DNA of 64,000 nucleotides from a bacterium (lineage in GTDB: Bacteria > Bdellovibrionota_G > JALEGL01). The stretch covers positions 248,001-312,000 of the forward strand of contig JALEGL010000014.1 of assembly GCA_022763185.1 (NCBI GenBank), written 5' to 3'. Below, in pieces: positions 55,145-63,267 of the stretch; within the stretch, counting starts at the first letter, position 1, and each line of letters starts with the position of its first letter. The notes below the pieces were generated by a model, which saw only the letters and a list, made by a program, of their open reading frames with translations, did not search any database and was not told where the DNA came from. The translations under genes were made by a program, and so were the position numbers.

Positions 55145-56047
55145 ATGTTGTTTTTTAAAGGCTTACAATATATGTCAGCCATCATGATTGATATAGATGT
55201 ATTAAGAAAAAAAATAAAGAGTGCGGTTGATTATTTATCAAATGCTAATGTAGCGAATATAAAAGCAAAATATCTTATTGTCTTAGGTTCTGGACTCAGT
55301 GAAGCGATTGATGATTGGGAAATGATTCACGCATTTGCGTATAAACAAATTCCCGGATTCCCTAAGCACATTATAGAAGGGCATAAAGGCGAAGTTAGAC
55401 TTTATAAAATCAATAATACAGAGGGTGACTATGCATGGGTATTAACGGGAAGATTTCATAGTTACCAAGGTTATGACCCTGCGGAGTGCGCTATTCCAAT
55501 TCGAGTGGCTGCTTGTTTGGGTGTTAGTCATGTAATTTTGACCTGCGCTGCTGGTGGAATCAATCAGGCCTATAATCCTGGAGATATCATGTTTTTAAAT
55601 GATCATATCAATAGCACAGGGATGAGCCCTTTTAGAGGAGCTAATTTAGAGGAGTATGGGCCTCAATTTTTAGATTTAACGCAAGTTTATGATGACGAAT
55701 TATTGCAACACTTTAAACATGCTGCAAAACAAGCCGATATCAATACCCATGAAGGGGTTTATGTCTGGCATTGGGGACCAGAATACGAAACCCCAGCAGA
55801 GATAAAACGCTGGTCTATTCTCGGTGGAGATGCTATTGGTATGTCCATGGTGCCAGAAGCCATGGTTGCGCGGCACCATCAGTTGAAAGTTGCAGGTATT
55901 GCTTGCATTAGCAATAAAGCGGCAGGCATGTCAGATCAAGGCAGAAAAGGCAAGTTGGACCATAAAGAAGTCTTAGAAGTGGGCCAACACAGTAGCCAAA
56001 AGCTAAAACAGATATTAAATAACTATTTTAATAATGAGAGAAAGTAA
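55145..56047 (+). CDS. Purine nucleoside phosphorylase
   Basis: This 300-residue enzyme of the trimeric PNP family splits purine nucleosides to base and ribose-1-phosphate. Motifs are YLIVLGSGLSEAIDDWE, PGFPKHIIEGHKGEVRL, GRFHSYQGYDPAECAIPIR with the conserved His, LTCAAGGINQAYNPGDIMFLNDH, and GPEYETPAEIKRWSILGGDAIGMS. Other in-frame ATGs (55172, 55184) exist; promoter geometry favours the first. It overlaps the next ORF's possible start. In context it passes free purine base to the phosphoribosyltransferase downstream. Confidence 0.9.
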   Translation: MLFFKGLQYMSAIMIDIDVLRKKIKSAVDYLSNANVANIKAKYLIVLGSGLSEAIDDWEMIHAFAYKQIPGFPKHIIEGHKGEVRLYKINNTEGDYAWVLTGRFHSYQGYDPAECAIPIRVAACLGVSHVILTCAAGGINQAYNPGDIMFLNDHINSTGMSPFRGANLEEYGPQFLDLTQVYDDELLQHFKHAAKQADINTHEGVYVWHWGPEYETPAEIKRWSILGGDAIGMSMVPEAMVARHHQLKVAGIACISNKAAGMSDQGRKGKLDHKEVLEVGQHSSQKLKQILNNYFNNERK

Positions 56048-56048
56048 G

Positions 56049-56597
56049 ATGTTGGATTTTCCCAAAGACTATTGTTTACCTCCCCTTATCAAACAGGAAC
56101 AGTTGAAAGCCAAAATTCATGAATTGGGTCAGCAAATAAGCCAAGACTATCAGGGCAAAGAGATCTTATGCATTGGTGTTCTCAATGGAGCAGTTCAATT
56201 TTTGGTACATTTAATTGAGGAAATAAAACTTCCTCTTAATATAGATTTTATTTCTGTATCAAGTTACGGTAATTCAACTCAATCTAGTGGTCAAATATCT
56301 TGGCGTTTAAAATTATTACAAGACATCAGCAATAAGCATGTAATCATCGTTGAAGACATTGTTGATACAGGCATTACCTTAAGTGAAGTTAAAAAAGAGT
56401 TTTTAAAACACAAGCCAAAATCATTAAAGATTGCATCCCTTTTTTCTAAACCTTCAAGGCGTGAAGTTAAAGTTGATATAGATTACTTAGGGTTTGAAAT
56501 AGAAAACCACTATGTTGTAGGCTTTGGTTTTGATTATCAAGGTTACTATAGAAACTTACCACATGTAGCCATTCTGCCTGAAGACCGATACAAATAA
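56049..56597 (+). CDS. hpt: Hypoxanthine phosphoribosyltransferase
   Basis: This 182-residue enzyme from the ATG at 56049 turns hypoxanthine or guanine into the nucleotide using PRPP. The PRPP-binding motif VIIVEDIVDTGITLSEV is near residue 96, and FISVSSYGNSTQSSG is the flexible loop region. The C-terminal VVGFGFDYQGYYRNLPHVAIL is the standard HPRT end. An in-frame ATG at 56034 overlaps the phosphorylase stop codon. It completes the salvage chain nucleoside, base, nucleotide with the neighbouring genes, and is followed by a strong terminator. Confidence 0.92.
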   Translation: MLDFPKDYCLPPLIKQEQLKAKIHELGQQISQDYQGKEILCIGVLNGAVQFLVHLIEEIKLPLNIDFISVSSYGNSTQSSGQISWRLKLLQDISNKHVIIVEDIVDTGITLSEVKKEFLKHKPKSLKIASLFSKPSRREVKVDIDYLGFEIENHYVVGFGFDYQGYYRNLPHVAILPEDRYK

Positions 56598-56631
56598 TAT
56601 AAGCAGCAAGCAATTTTAAGGTTTACATGCA

Positions 56632-56667
56632 AAAAAAAGCCTATGCAAAATGCATAGGCTTTTTTTG
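56632..56667. terminator. Bidirectional intrinsic terminator between hpt and rpsD
   Basis: The plus strand reads eight A, then GCCTATGCA paired with TGCATAGGC (56652-56660) over a 3-base loop, then seven T. Stem and both tracts are symmetrical, so it stops transcription from hpt and from the convergent rpsD gene. Confidence 0.9.
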
Positions 56668-56689
56668 TAAGATTATTTTAAAGAATAAA

Positions 56690-57310
56690 CTATTTAACCA
56701 ATCTAGAATAGTACTCAATGACCATTGGAATTTCCACTACAAATGGAAAGTCTTCTCTGCCTGGTGTAGAAGTTAATGTTGCAGTCATGCTGGCATCATC
56801 ATAACGTGACCACTCTGGGTGGTTGCCTGTAGCTTTACGCTCTTCAACTTCAGACTGAACGAGGATCATTTTTTTACCTTTTTCAGTTAAAGAAATCTCT
56901 TCACCTTGTTTGGTTTGATAAGAGGCAACATCAACGCGTTTGCCATTGACTAAAATTTTACCATGCGCTACCAATTGACGGGCAGCAGCAATAGAAGGAG
57001 CAAAACCAATGCAATAAACTACATTGTCTAAACGTCTTTCTAAAATATCTAATAAGTTTTTACCAGGGTCACCTTTTTTACGGAAAGATTGTGAAACGGC
57101 TCTTCTTAACTGCCTTTCACCTAAACCGTAGTTGTAACGTACTTTTTGTTTTTCAATCAACTGTGTACCGTATACACTTTTCTTTTTGCGTTTATCACCG
57201 TGTTGTCCGGGAGGGTATGGGCGACGTTCTGGTCTTTTTCTGGATAGACCGGGTAAATCTGCACCCAGTGCACGCATAACTTTCAATCTTGGTCCTGTGT
57301 ATCTTGCCAT
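56690..57310 (-). CDS. rpsD: 30S ribosomal protein S4
   Basis: This 206-residue protein has the S4 pattern: YTGPRLKVMRALGADLPGL, YPPGQHGDKRKKKS, GLGERQLRRAVSQSF and the S4 RNA-binding domain ILERRLDNVVYCIGFAPSIAAARQLVAHGKILVNGKRV. The N-terminal zinc-finger cysteines of one S4 class are absent, so this is the zinc-free form. It binds 16S rRNA early in 30S assembly. The gene is not among other ribosomal protein or rpoA genes, as it would be in an alpha operon. AAGGAAG lies 5 bases before the ATG. Confidence 0.95.
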   Translation of the reverse strand: MARYTGPRLKVMRALGADLPGLSRKRPERRPYPPGQHGDKRKKKSVYGTQLIEKQKVRYNYGLGERQLRRAVSQSFRKKGDPGKNLLDILERRLDNVVYCIGFAPSIAAARQLVAHGKILVNGKRVDVASYQTKQGEEISLTEKGKKMILVQSEVEERKATGNHPEWSRYDDASMTATLTSTPGREDFPFVVEIPMVIEYYSRLVK

Positions 57311-57328
57311 TTAAGCTTCCTTATTTTT

Positions 57329-57393
57329 GAGTATTTTACTCATAAAATCAATAATTTCTATTTAATATAAACATTCCAAAAACCCATTTGGAA
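57329..57393 (-). promoter_or_regulatory. rpsD leader with two hairpins
   Basis: The 5' leader contains TTCCAA (57393-57388) paired with TTGGAA (57379-57374) over an 8-base loop at the transcript's start, and GAGTA with TACTC (57341-57329) near the ribosome site. S4 is a known autoregulator in other bacteria through leader RNA, so this could be a control element. That is inference; both hairpins are small. Confidence 0.35.
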
Positions 57394-57400
57394 GTAGTCG

Positions 57401-57428
57401 TTGATATCACGTTGAGAGCCTTTGTCAA
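57401..57428 (-). promoter_or_regulatory. Promoter of rpsD
   Basis: On the minus strand a perfect TTGACA (57428-57423) is followed after 16 bases by TATCAA (57406-57401). Transcription would begin near 57394, giving an 84-base leader. That leader starts with a hairpin and holds a second small one. Confidence 0.65.
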
Positions 57429-57439
57429 GCCTGATAAGA

Positions 57440-58069
57440 TTATTTTTTACTCAGCCTAGAGCTTACAAGCCCACTAAAAACGGGAATGAGCGAGATAAAA
57501 ATAATCAATAAAACAGCTTTCTCAAAGTTTTCCTGAATAATGGGTATATTCCCTAAAAAATAGCCTGCAAGTGTCATTGAGCTGATCCAGGCAATACCAC
57601 CAACAATATTGAAACTGACAAATTTTTTATAATCCATGTTGGCCATACCTGCTACAAAGGGAGCAAAAGTTCTTACAATAGGAACAAATCGTGCCAAAAT
57701 AATGGTTTTACCGCCATGCTTCTTGTAAAAAGCTTGGGTTTTTTCAAGGTGTGATTTTTTAAAGAACATAGAATTGTCTTTAAATTGAATACGATTTCCA
57801 GATGTCTTACCTAAAAAATATCCCACTGTATCTCCAACAATAGCTGCAATAATGAGCAAGATATTGAGCCATACAATATTAAGTACGCCTGTGCTTGCTG
57901 CAAAACCAGTAACAAATAAAAGTGAGTCACCAGGAAAGAAAAATCCAATCAATAAACCCGTTTCTGCAAAGATAATAGCAAATAGAATAGGGTAGGATAT
58001 CCATCCCCAGGTTTCCATAAAAACGGGTAGTTGTTGCAAATCAAAAAGTGTTTTTATCTGTTCAATCAT
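57440..58069 (-). CDS. DedA-family membrane protein
   Basis: This 209-residue membrane protein has the DedA/SNARE-associated domain: FAETGLLIGFFFPGDSLLFVTGF near residue 35, GDTVGYFLGKTSG, and RFVPIVRTFAPFVAGMANMDYKKF, with the conserved arginines in FARFVP-like and G-x3-R positions. Bacterial DedA proteins recycle undecaprenyl phosphate across the inner membrane and affect proton homeostasis. It is the last gene of the right-end operon and overlaps the NhaC gene by 4 bases. Confidence 0.88.
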   Translation of the reverse strand: MIEQIKTLFDLQQLPVFMETWGWISYPILFAIIFAETGLLIGFFFPGDSLLFVTGFAASTGVLNIVWLNILLIIAAIVGDTVGYFLGKTSGNRIQFKDNSMFFKKSHLEKTQAFYKKHGGKTIILARFVPIVRTFAPFVAGMANMDYKKFVSFNIVGGIAWISSMTLAGYFLGNIPIIQENFEKAVLLIIFISLIPVFSGLVSSRLSKK

Positions 58070-59646
58070 ACCGGATCACTTGTGTTGGGTTTTCCAAAAA
58101 TATTCACAGTGATTACTAATATTACAGCACCGAGCAATAAGCTAATAAAAGGTGAAAAACCTAAAATTAATGCAGACTCTCCCACCAATAAGCCAACAAA
58201 GGCAACCAGTAAGGCATAGGGAAGCTGGGTTTGGACATGGGTCATTAAATTACATTCTGAGGACGATGAAGACATTACGGTAGTGTCTGATATTGGAGAA
58301 CAGTGATCCCCAAAAATAGATCCTGCTAATACAGAACCAACACTGGCCGTAACCAGCATTTGAATATCTGCGGCACTGATACCCGCTTCAGTAGCTATAG
58401 AGTATGCCAATGGAGCTGAAATAGGCATAATGATGGCCATGGTTCCATAACTTGTTCCTGTAGCAAAGGAGACAATTGCAGCTGTCATAAATGTCATGGC
58501 TGGTATAAAGTAAGGAGATATTTTGCCTTGCAGGAGTTGCAAAATATATTCTGCACTTTTTAAGTCCTTGGTCACCTGTGCCAATGCCCAGGCCAGCACC
58601 AAAATAACACAAGCAGGCAACATGGATTCAAATCCATTCATGATGGCTTGCATGGATCTTTCTGTATTCAATGTTTTACCAGCAAGGCTAAAGAGAATAG
58701 TAAATACCAAACTTAAACTTGCTCCCCAGATTAAACTTTTGTAGGCATTTGCATTTCCTAGCGCTTCTTGAATAAACGCAATACCACTGAGGCCATGGTT
58801 TTGGTCAAGTGATTGATATCCAGTAATGAATAAGCTGATCAGACATGAAAAAATTAAAAACAACAGGGGTACAATGGCAAATACACTGGATGTAGCTTTG
58901 TTTAAAGCATCTTCTGAGCCTGTATTAATTTGTGTTCTTGAGTCAATAGGAGAATCGCTGAGTTTGGTGTATTTGGCCATAGCCCATAAATCTTTGCCTT
59001 TGTAAATGGTATAAAATACAAAAAAAATCATGAGCAGTGGGTAGAACCTGTAGGGTAAAGAGTTGATAAACATTTGATAAGCGCTGATGGGGGATTCAAA
59101 GTTCATATCTTTGAGGGCATCACCAATAAGGCCCACTTCTGTGCTGACCCAGGTCGACACTAAAGCAATGCTTGCAATGGGAGCGCTGGTAGCATCAACA
59201 ATAAAAGCTAACTTTTCTCGGGATATCTTATATTTGTCATATAAGGGGCGCATGGTTTTGCCTAAAATTAAACTGTTGGCATAATCATCAAAGAAAATGC
59301 ACAAGCCCAAAAACCAAGTGCTCAACTGGATGCTTTTTGAACCTTTAGCTTTTGAGCTAATCCAATTGACCATGGCTTTGGTTCCCCCATTGTATTGAAT
59401 GAGACTGCTAATAGCTCCAATAAAGAGTAAACTGATCAATATAGCGGCATGGTCACCATCGCCTAAAGCATTGAGTAAATATGTGTCAAAGCTTTTAAAA
59501 AAAGCAGAAAAGATACTTCCATCGTGCAATAAAAAAACACCTAACCAAATTCCGGCCAACAAAGACACATACACTTGTTTGGTAAGAAAGCCTAAAACAA
59601 TGGCCAAAATGGGGGGCAATAAACTGTTAAAGCTTGGATTATCCAT
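58066..59646 (-). CDS. NhaC-family Na+/H+ antiporter
   Basis: This 526-residue membrane protein has about a dozen hydrophobic segments and the NhaC pattern: STWFLGLCIFFDDYANSLILGKTMRPLYDKYKIS, FIVDATSAPIASIALVSTWVSTEVGLIG, and FATGTSYGTMAIIMPISAPLA with IFGDHCSPISDTTVMSS. Members exchange Na+ for H+, or malate for lactate, or basic amino acids. In this operon it might move an amino-acid product instead of only ions; that is inference. It overlaps both neighbours (8 bases with the racemase gene, 4 with dedA). Confidence 0.88.
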   Translation of the reverse strand: MDNPSFNSLLPPILAIVLGFLTKQVYVSLLAGIWLGVFLLHDGSIFSAFFKSFDTYLLNALGDGDHAAILISLLFIGAISSLIQYNGGTKAMVNWISSKAKGSKSIQLSTWFLGLCIFFDDYANSLILGKTMRPLYDKYKISREKLAFIVDATSAPIASIALVSTWVSTEVGLIGDALKDMNFESPISAYQMFINSLPYRFYPLLMIFFVFYTIYKGKDLWAMAKYTKLSDSPIDSRTQINTGSEDALNKATSSVFAIVPLLFLIFSCLISLFITGYQSLDQNHGLSGIAFIQEALGNANAYKSLIWGASLSLVFTILFSLAGKTLNTERSMQAIMNGFESMLPACVILVLAWALAQVTKDLKSAEYILQLLQGKISPYFIPAMTFMTAAIVSFATGTSYGTMAIIMPISAPLAYSIATEAGISAADIQMLVTASVGSVLAGSIFGDHCSPISDTTVMSSSSSECNLMTHVQTQLPYALLVAFVGLLVGESALILGFSPFISLLLGAVILVITVNIFGKPNTSDPV

Positions 59647-60820
59647 AACTTATCTCCTTAATGGTTTTATGGTGATTTGTCATATTTTTACAATGCTTAT
59701 CATTGATAAAACTTTTCTCAATAGGACCATGACCCAAGCGAGTCATGATGTTATACGAAACCGTATTTTCCCAAGTAGCTAGATCGTCAAAGCTAATTAT
59801 TTCATTTCCTTGCTGCCCAACCAAGATCACCTCGTCATCTAATTGGAGGTTTGGAATATGAGTTACATCAATCATGCTGGCATCCATGCTGTTACCGCCA
59901 ACAATTCCCGCTTTTTGACCATGAACCAAAACATGACCTACATTGCGTATTCTGGGGTAGCCTTGGCCATAGCCTAAAGGAATGGCCGCAATGGTTTTCT
60001 TTTCTTTCACTTTGTAATGCATGCCGTAACCAATACAATCACCGGGAAGAAATTTTTTTATTGAGCATATTTTAGATTTTAAAGAGAGAATGGGGTGCAG
60101 TTCATTAATCTGTCGACAGCTTTTTGATGGATGTAAACCATAAAGTAAGACTCCCAACCTTACCATATTAAAGTGGGCATCAGGTAAATCTAGGTATCCA
60201 CCTGAATTACAGGCATGAATGGTTGGCTTATGTTGAGCTATAAAAGAGGGTATCTTACTGAGACAATGCTTAAAACGATTTAGTTGTTCATAAGCATACA
60301 TTTTACTATTTGCATCAGATTGAGCAAAGTGTGTCATTAAACCAGATACAGAAATATTTAGAAGTGCAAGCACTTGATTAAAAAAATCTATAAATTGATC
60401 GTACTGAATACCAAAACGTCCAAGCCCAGTATCAATATTGATATGACATTTAGCAACCTTACCAAGTTTGATCGATAGTTGATTAGCATATTGTGCTTGC
60501 CATAATGAAGAAAGAATAAATATATAACCTTTATCAATGCAATGACTGATGCTTTCTTTGGTAGGCTCACCCAAGATGATTATGGGAATATTTTGAACGT
60601 AAGGTTGAATGTTAAAGGCTTCTTCTACACGCGCAACTGCAAACATATTTGGCTTTAAGTACAATGTTAAAAAATTAACCATATGACATGCATCATGACC
60701 ATAGGCATTATCTTTGACCACACAGCAAAGTTTTAAGTTTTTAGGTATATCTTTTTTTAAAATTTTAATATTGTTTTTAAGAATAGAAAAATCTATTTCT
60801 ATTTTATTAGGTGAGATCAT
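59639..60820 (-). CDS. alr: Alanine racemase-family enzyme (type III PLP fold)
   Basis: This 393-residue PLP enzyme has Lys36 in CCVVKDNAYGHDACH as the PLP lysine, where most alanine racemases read VKADAYGHG. The C-terminal catalytic tyrosine is in CIGYGMHYKVKEKKT, and IPLGYGQGYPR, GGNSMDASMIDVT and a final RLGHGPIEKS follow. The overall length is right for Alr or a broad-specificity amino-acid racemase. D-alanine for peptidoglycan is the default role. Its place between a PurD-like ligase and a transporter, and the varied motif, leave another amino acid possible. Confidence 0.87.
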   Translation of the reverse strand: MISPNKIEIDFSILKNNIKILKKDIPKNLKLCCVVKDNAYGHDACHMVNFLTLYLKPNMFAVARVEEAFNIQPYVQNIPIIILGEPTKESISHCIDKGYIFILSSLWQAQYANQLSIKLGKVAKCHINIDTGLGRFGIQYDQFIDFFNQVLALLNISVSGLMTHFAQSDANSKMYAYEQLNRFKHCLSKIPSFIAQHKPTIHACNSGGYLDLPDAHFNMVRLGVLLYGLHPSKSCRQINELHPILSLKSKICSIKKFLPGDCIGYGMHYKVKEKKTIAAIPLGYGQGYPRIRNVGHVLVHGQKAGIVGGNSMDASMIDVTHIPNLQLDDEVILVGQQGNEIISFDDLATWENTVSYNIMTRLGHGPIEKSFINDKHCKNMTNHHKTIKEISYG

Positions 60821-60828
60821 AGTCTATC

Positions 60829-62031
60829 TCATAAAGGCCAAAGGGTTTTACCAATATCAGTTCTATAAAAGCTTCCATAAGACTGAATATCTTGTGCACA
60901 AGTATAGAGCTTTTCTATACATAAGTTAAAATGATCATGAGATGAGATGATGTTTACAATGCCATGACCTTTTTGAGCATAATAAGTACGATTTTTTTCT
61001 ATAATATTGTCCCAAAAATACACGCCATCTGTATAGATTTTCATTTCAATAGGATAGTATTGAGGTGAATTTTTATAAGGGTACTGGTGAGAAACAATAT
61101 GAAGTAGACTAGAGTATTTTTTGTTAGGCTTTATTTCTATATCAAATGCTTTACCAAGGTAGATGTTTTTAAATGTATTGAAAAAATTATTCATGCTTAA
61201 CATGATCATGGGACCAGAGCTTACACCTAGACGAGCGTTGTATTCTAAAACATGCCAAGTATGATTCTTTTTTATTGCTGTAACTTGCAAAGGACCACAA
61301 TAAGCTACTTTTTTAAACCAAGGTATTAAGGGTTGAATAAGGTGTTCCACCAATCCATAATGATCCTTTTGGTCAATTTCAACAATACCTCCCATGGGAG
61401 TGGATAAAGTTTCACCTAAATTGCCTGTATACAGCTTTTTATACTCTTGGTTGGTGCAAAAAGGATAGACCTTACCGTTAGTGATAAAAACAGTATGACC
61501 TGCTTCATCTTCGCCTGCATATTTTTGCAAAAAAATACCATCACTACAGTCTGTTTGCTTAATGATGGCAAGAGTTTGTTCATAGCTAGTACAAACGGTT
61601 GTTTTTATTTTACTGTTTGGAGAAGAATATCTATTTTTAATAACATACGCTGCAGGATTATTTTGAATAAAGCTTACTGCTTCGCTTTGCCTATCAAAAG
61701 TATAAGATTCAATAAAAGGTATTTTGTATTCATTACAAAGGGTCTTAGCAAAAAATCTGTCCTTTTCAATAGCCAGAGCTTGTTTGTTAACGGCTAAAAC
61801 TTTTATTTTTTGTTGTTTTATAAAAGCTTCATCAACGAATTGGCGCCAATTAATTGATGTTGGATACACATAATTTATTTGATGTTTAAGCATATAGTTA
61901 TTCAAAGCCTGCTTTGAAAAAGAACTGTTGGTTTCTAAGTGAAATATGTTTAAGCTCTCATTGCATGGTTCACTTTTTTTAAGCGCATCAAATAAAATTT
62001 TATTACCTAAAATCAGTAAGTTCTGTTTCAT
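60829..62031 (-). CDS. PurD-like ATP-grasp ligase, divergent
   Basis: This 400-residue protein follows phosphoribosylamine-glycine ligase in layout: an N-terminal domain (MKQNLLILGNKILFDAL, lacking the usual GREHAL), a pre-grasp region with AIEKDRFFAKTLCNEYKIPF, an ATP-grasp core with AAYVIKNRYSSPNSK and IFLQKYAGEDEAGHTVFI, metal-site residues in HVLEYNARLGVSSGP, and a YRTDIGKTLWPL end. It is much diverged and probably not the purine enzyme. It likely forms an amide between an amino acid and an unknown amine. It is 34 bases after the kinase gene and 8 bases before the racemase gene. Confidence 0.75.
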   Translation of the reverse strand: MKQNLLILGNKILFDALKKSEPCNESLNIFHLETNSSFSKQALNNYMLKHQINYVYPTSINWRQFVDEAFIKQQKIKVLAVNKQALAIEKDRFFAKTLCNEYKIPFIESYTFDRQSEAVSFIQNNPAAYVIKNRYSSPNSKIKTTVCTSYEQTLAIIKQTDCSDGIFLQKYAGEDEAGHTVFITNGKVYPFCTNQEYKKLYTGNLGETLSTPMGGIVEIDQKDHYGLVEHLIQPLIPWFKKVAYCGPLQVTAIKKNHTWHVLEYNARLGVSSGPMIMLSMNNFFNTFKNIYLGKAFDIEIKPNKKYSSLLHIVSHQYPYKNSPQYYPIEMKIYTDGVYFWDNIIEKNRTYYAQKGHGIVNIISSHDHFNLCIEKLYTCAQDIQSYGSFYRTDIGKTLWPL

Positions 62032-62065
62032 GATTTTATTCCTATAAAGTAAATGGTGTTTATAG

Positions 62066-63058
62066 CTATTGACAAAGATGAAGGTATAAAGAACTTATAT
62101 ATTCATGCAGTTGAGATTTTGCTATGTTGTGGGTTTCTACAGAATGGTTTCCAAGCATGAATTTTAGTTGAGAAAAGTCTTTATTGTTTTCTATCAAAGC
62201 AAAGATATTTTTAACTTCAGTGTTTGGATTGCATAAGATTATAATTTTATAAAGGCTGTTGTCTTGTTGTTGATACAGTATGCCCATAATAGCTTGTTGA
62301 TAACTTTGCGTGCTATGAATTTCTGTCGCTTGGTCATTAAGAGCAGAAGAAGTCAGCATAAGTTTTATGTCATGTTTTTTAGCGTAGTTGATGGCTTTTT
62401 CATGAATTATTGTGCTTGTATTTTCGGAAAATAAACTTAACTGCGTATAGTCTAAATTGGAGATCGTTTTTGCTTTCTTAACAATCATAGGGTTGCATAT
62501 ATGCAATGCTCCAGGATTTTTTAAAAATATGCATTGTTGAGCGTTGTAAAGCTTTGTTAAGTGCAGTGCTGTTACATCAGAGCAGTCAAAATTCATAGCC
62601 TGATAATTATTTTGTTTTGATTGACCTATGAAACCGGGGACAATAGGAATAATATTTTGTTTAATACAGTTAGATATATCTTCTTGATTGATTTTTTCTA
62701 TTTCCCATTCCCGAGCATTGTCTTTACTCAATAGCTGAGTAGGTGTTTTTTCAAAAATTAAAGCTTTGCTGTTGAGTTGATGCTGGTTGAAATATGTTTC
62801 AATCAGATTGCATGAAAAAAATTCAGCATGACAAAATAAAGTGTTGTAGCTGTCCAAATTTACAGCTGCAATGTTCTCTATGATTTTTTTGATTTTTCTA
62901 CTGTGACCCGATAAAGCTGAGACAACTAAAATAATTTTTTTATTTTGCTTTTGTAAGTGATGTAAAAAAGCAATAATTTTTGGGAGTGAGCGTTTTAAGT
63001 CTTTGCTTTTACCTAAGCTAGATTCGCCTAACTTAACAACAAAAAGGTTTTGATGCAT
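62066..63058 (-). CDS. Aspartokinase-like amino-acid kinase, atypical
   Basis: This 330-residue protein reads like aspartate kinase, but key motifs are changed. KLGESSLGKS stands where KFGGTSV is usual, VVSALSGHSRKIKKI is normal, and FDCSDVTALHLTKLY replaces the GRGGSDTTA motif. IFLKNPGALHICNPMIVKKAKTI matches the TDVxGIxxxDPR region without the aspartates, and the HEKAINYAKKHDIKLMLT stretch is kept. Only a short C-terminal domain, perhaps one degenerate ACT, follows. It is the first gene of a five-gene operon. It could phosphorylate a carboxylate other than aspartate, or be a binding protein. Confidence 0.75.
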   Translation of the reverse strand: MHQNLFVVKLGESSLGKSKDLKRSLPKIIAFLHHLQKQNKKIILVVSALSGHSRKIKKIIENIAAVNLDSYNTLFCHAEFFSCNLIETYFNQHQLNSKALIFEKTPTQLLSKDNAREWEIEKINQEDISNCIKQNIIPIVPGFIGQSKQNNYQAMNFDCSDVTALHLTKLYNAQQCIFLKNPGALHICNPMIVKKAKTISNLDYTQLSLFSENTSTIIHEKAINYAKKHDIKLMLTSSALNDQATEIHSTQSYQQAIMGILYQQQDNSLYKIIILCNPNTEVKNIFALIENNKDFSQLKFMLGNHSVETHNIAKSQLHEYISSLYLHLCQ

Positions 63059-63148
63059 TTATATGTCCTTAGATTTACAAGTAATGATAAAAGTCTATTG
63101 GGACTGAGCGATCTGCTTAATTATTTAACTATCAAATAAAAATAGAGT

Positions 63149-63154
63149 GTCAAT
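63149..63154 (-). promoter_or_regulatory. -35 element before the right-end operon
   Basis: The minus strand reads TTGACA here, about 95 bases before the kinase-like start codon. A clear -10 is not seen at the right spacing; TTAAAT lies 19 bases on. It is the best promoter candidate for the operon. Confidence 0.35.
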
Positions 63155-63267
63155 ATTTTTGTCTTGCATAAAATTAAAAAAACATGGATTGTTGCATGAA
63201 GCAGATTGCTTTGTGCTGAGCACCAATTTAAATTTCAAATGCACACCTTTAAGGAGCTCACAGCACA

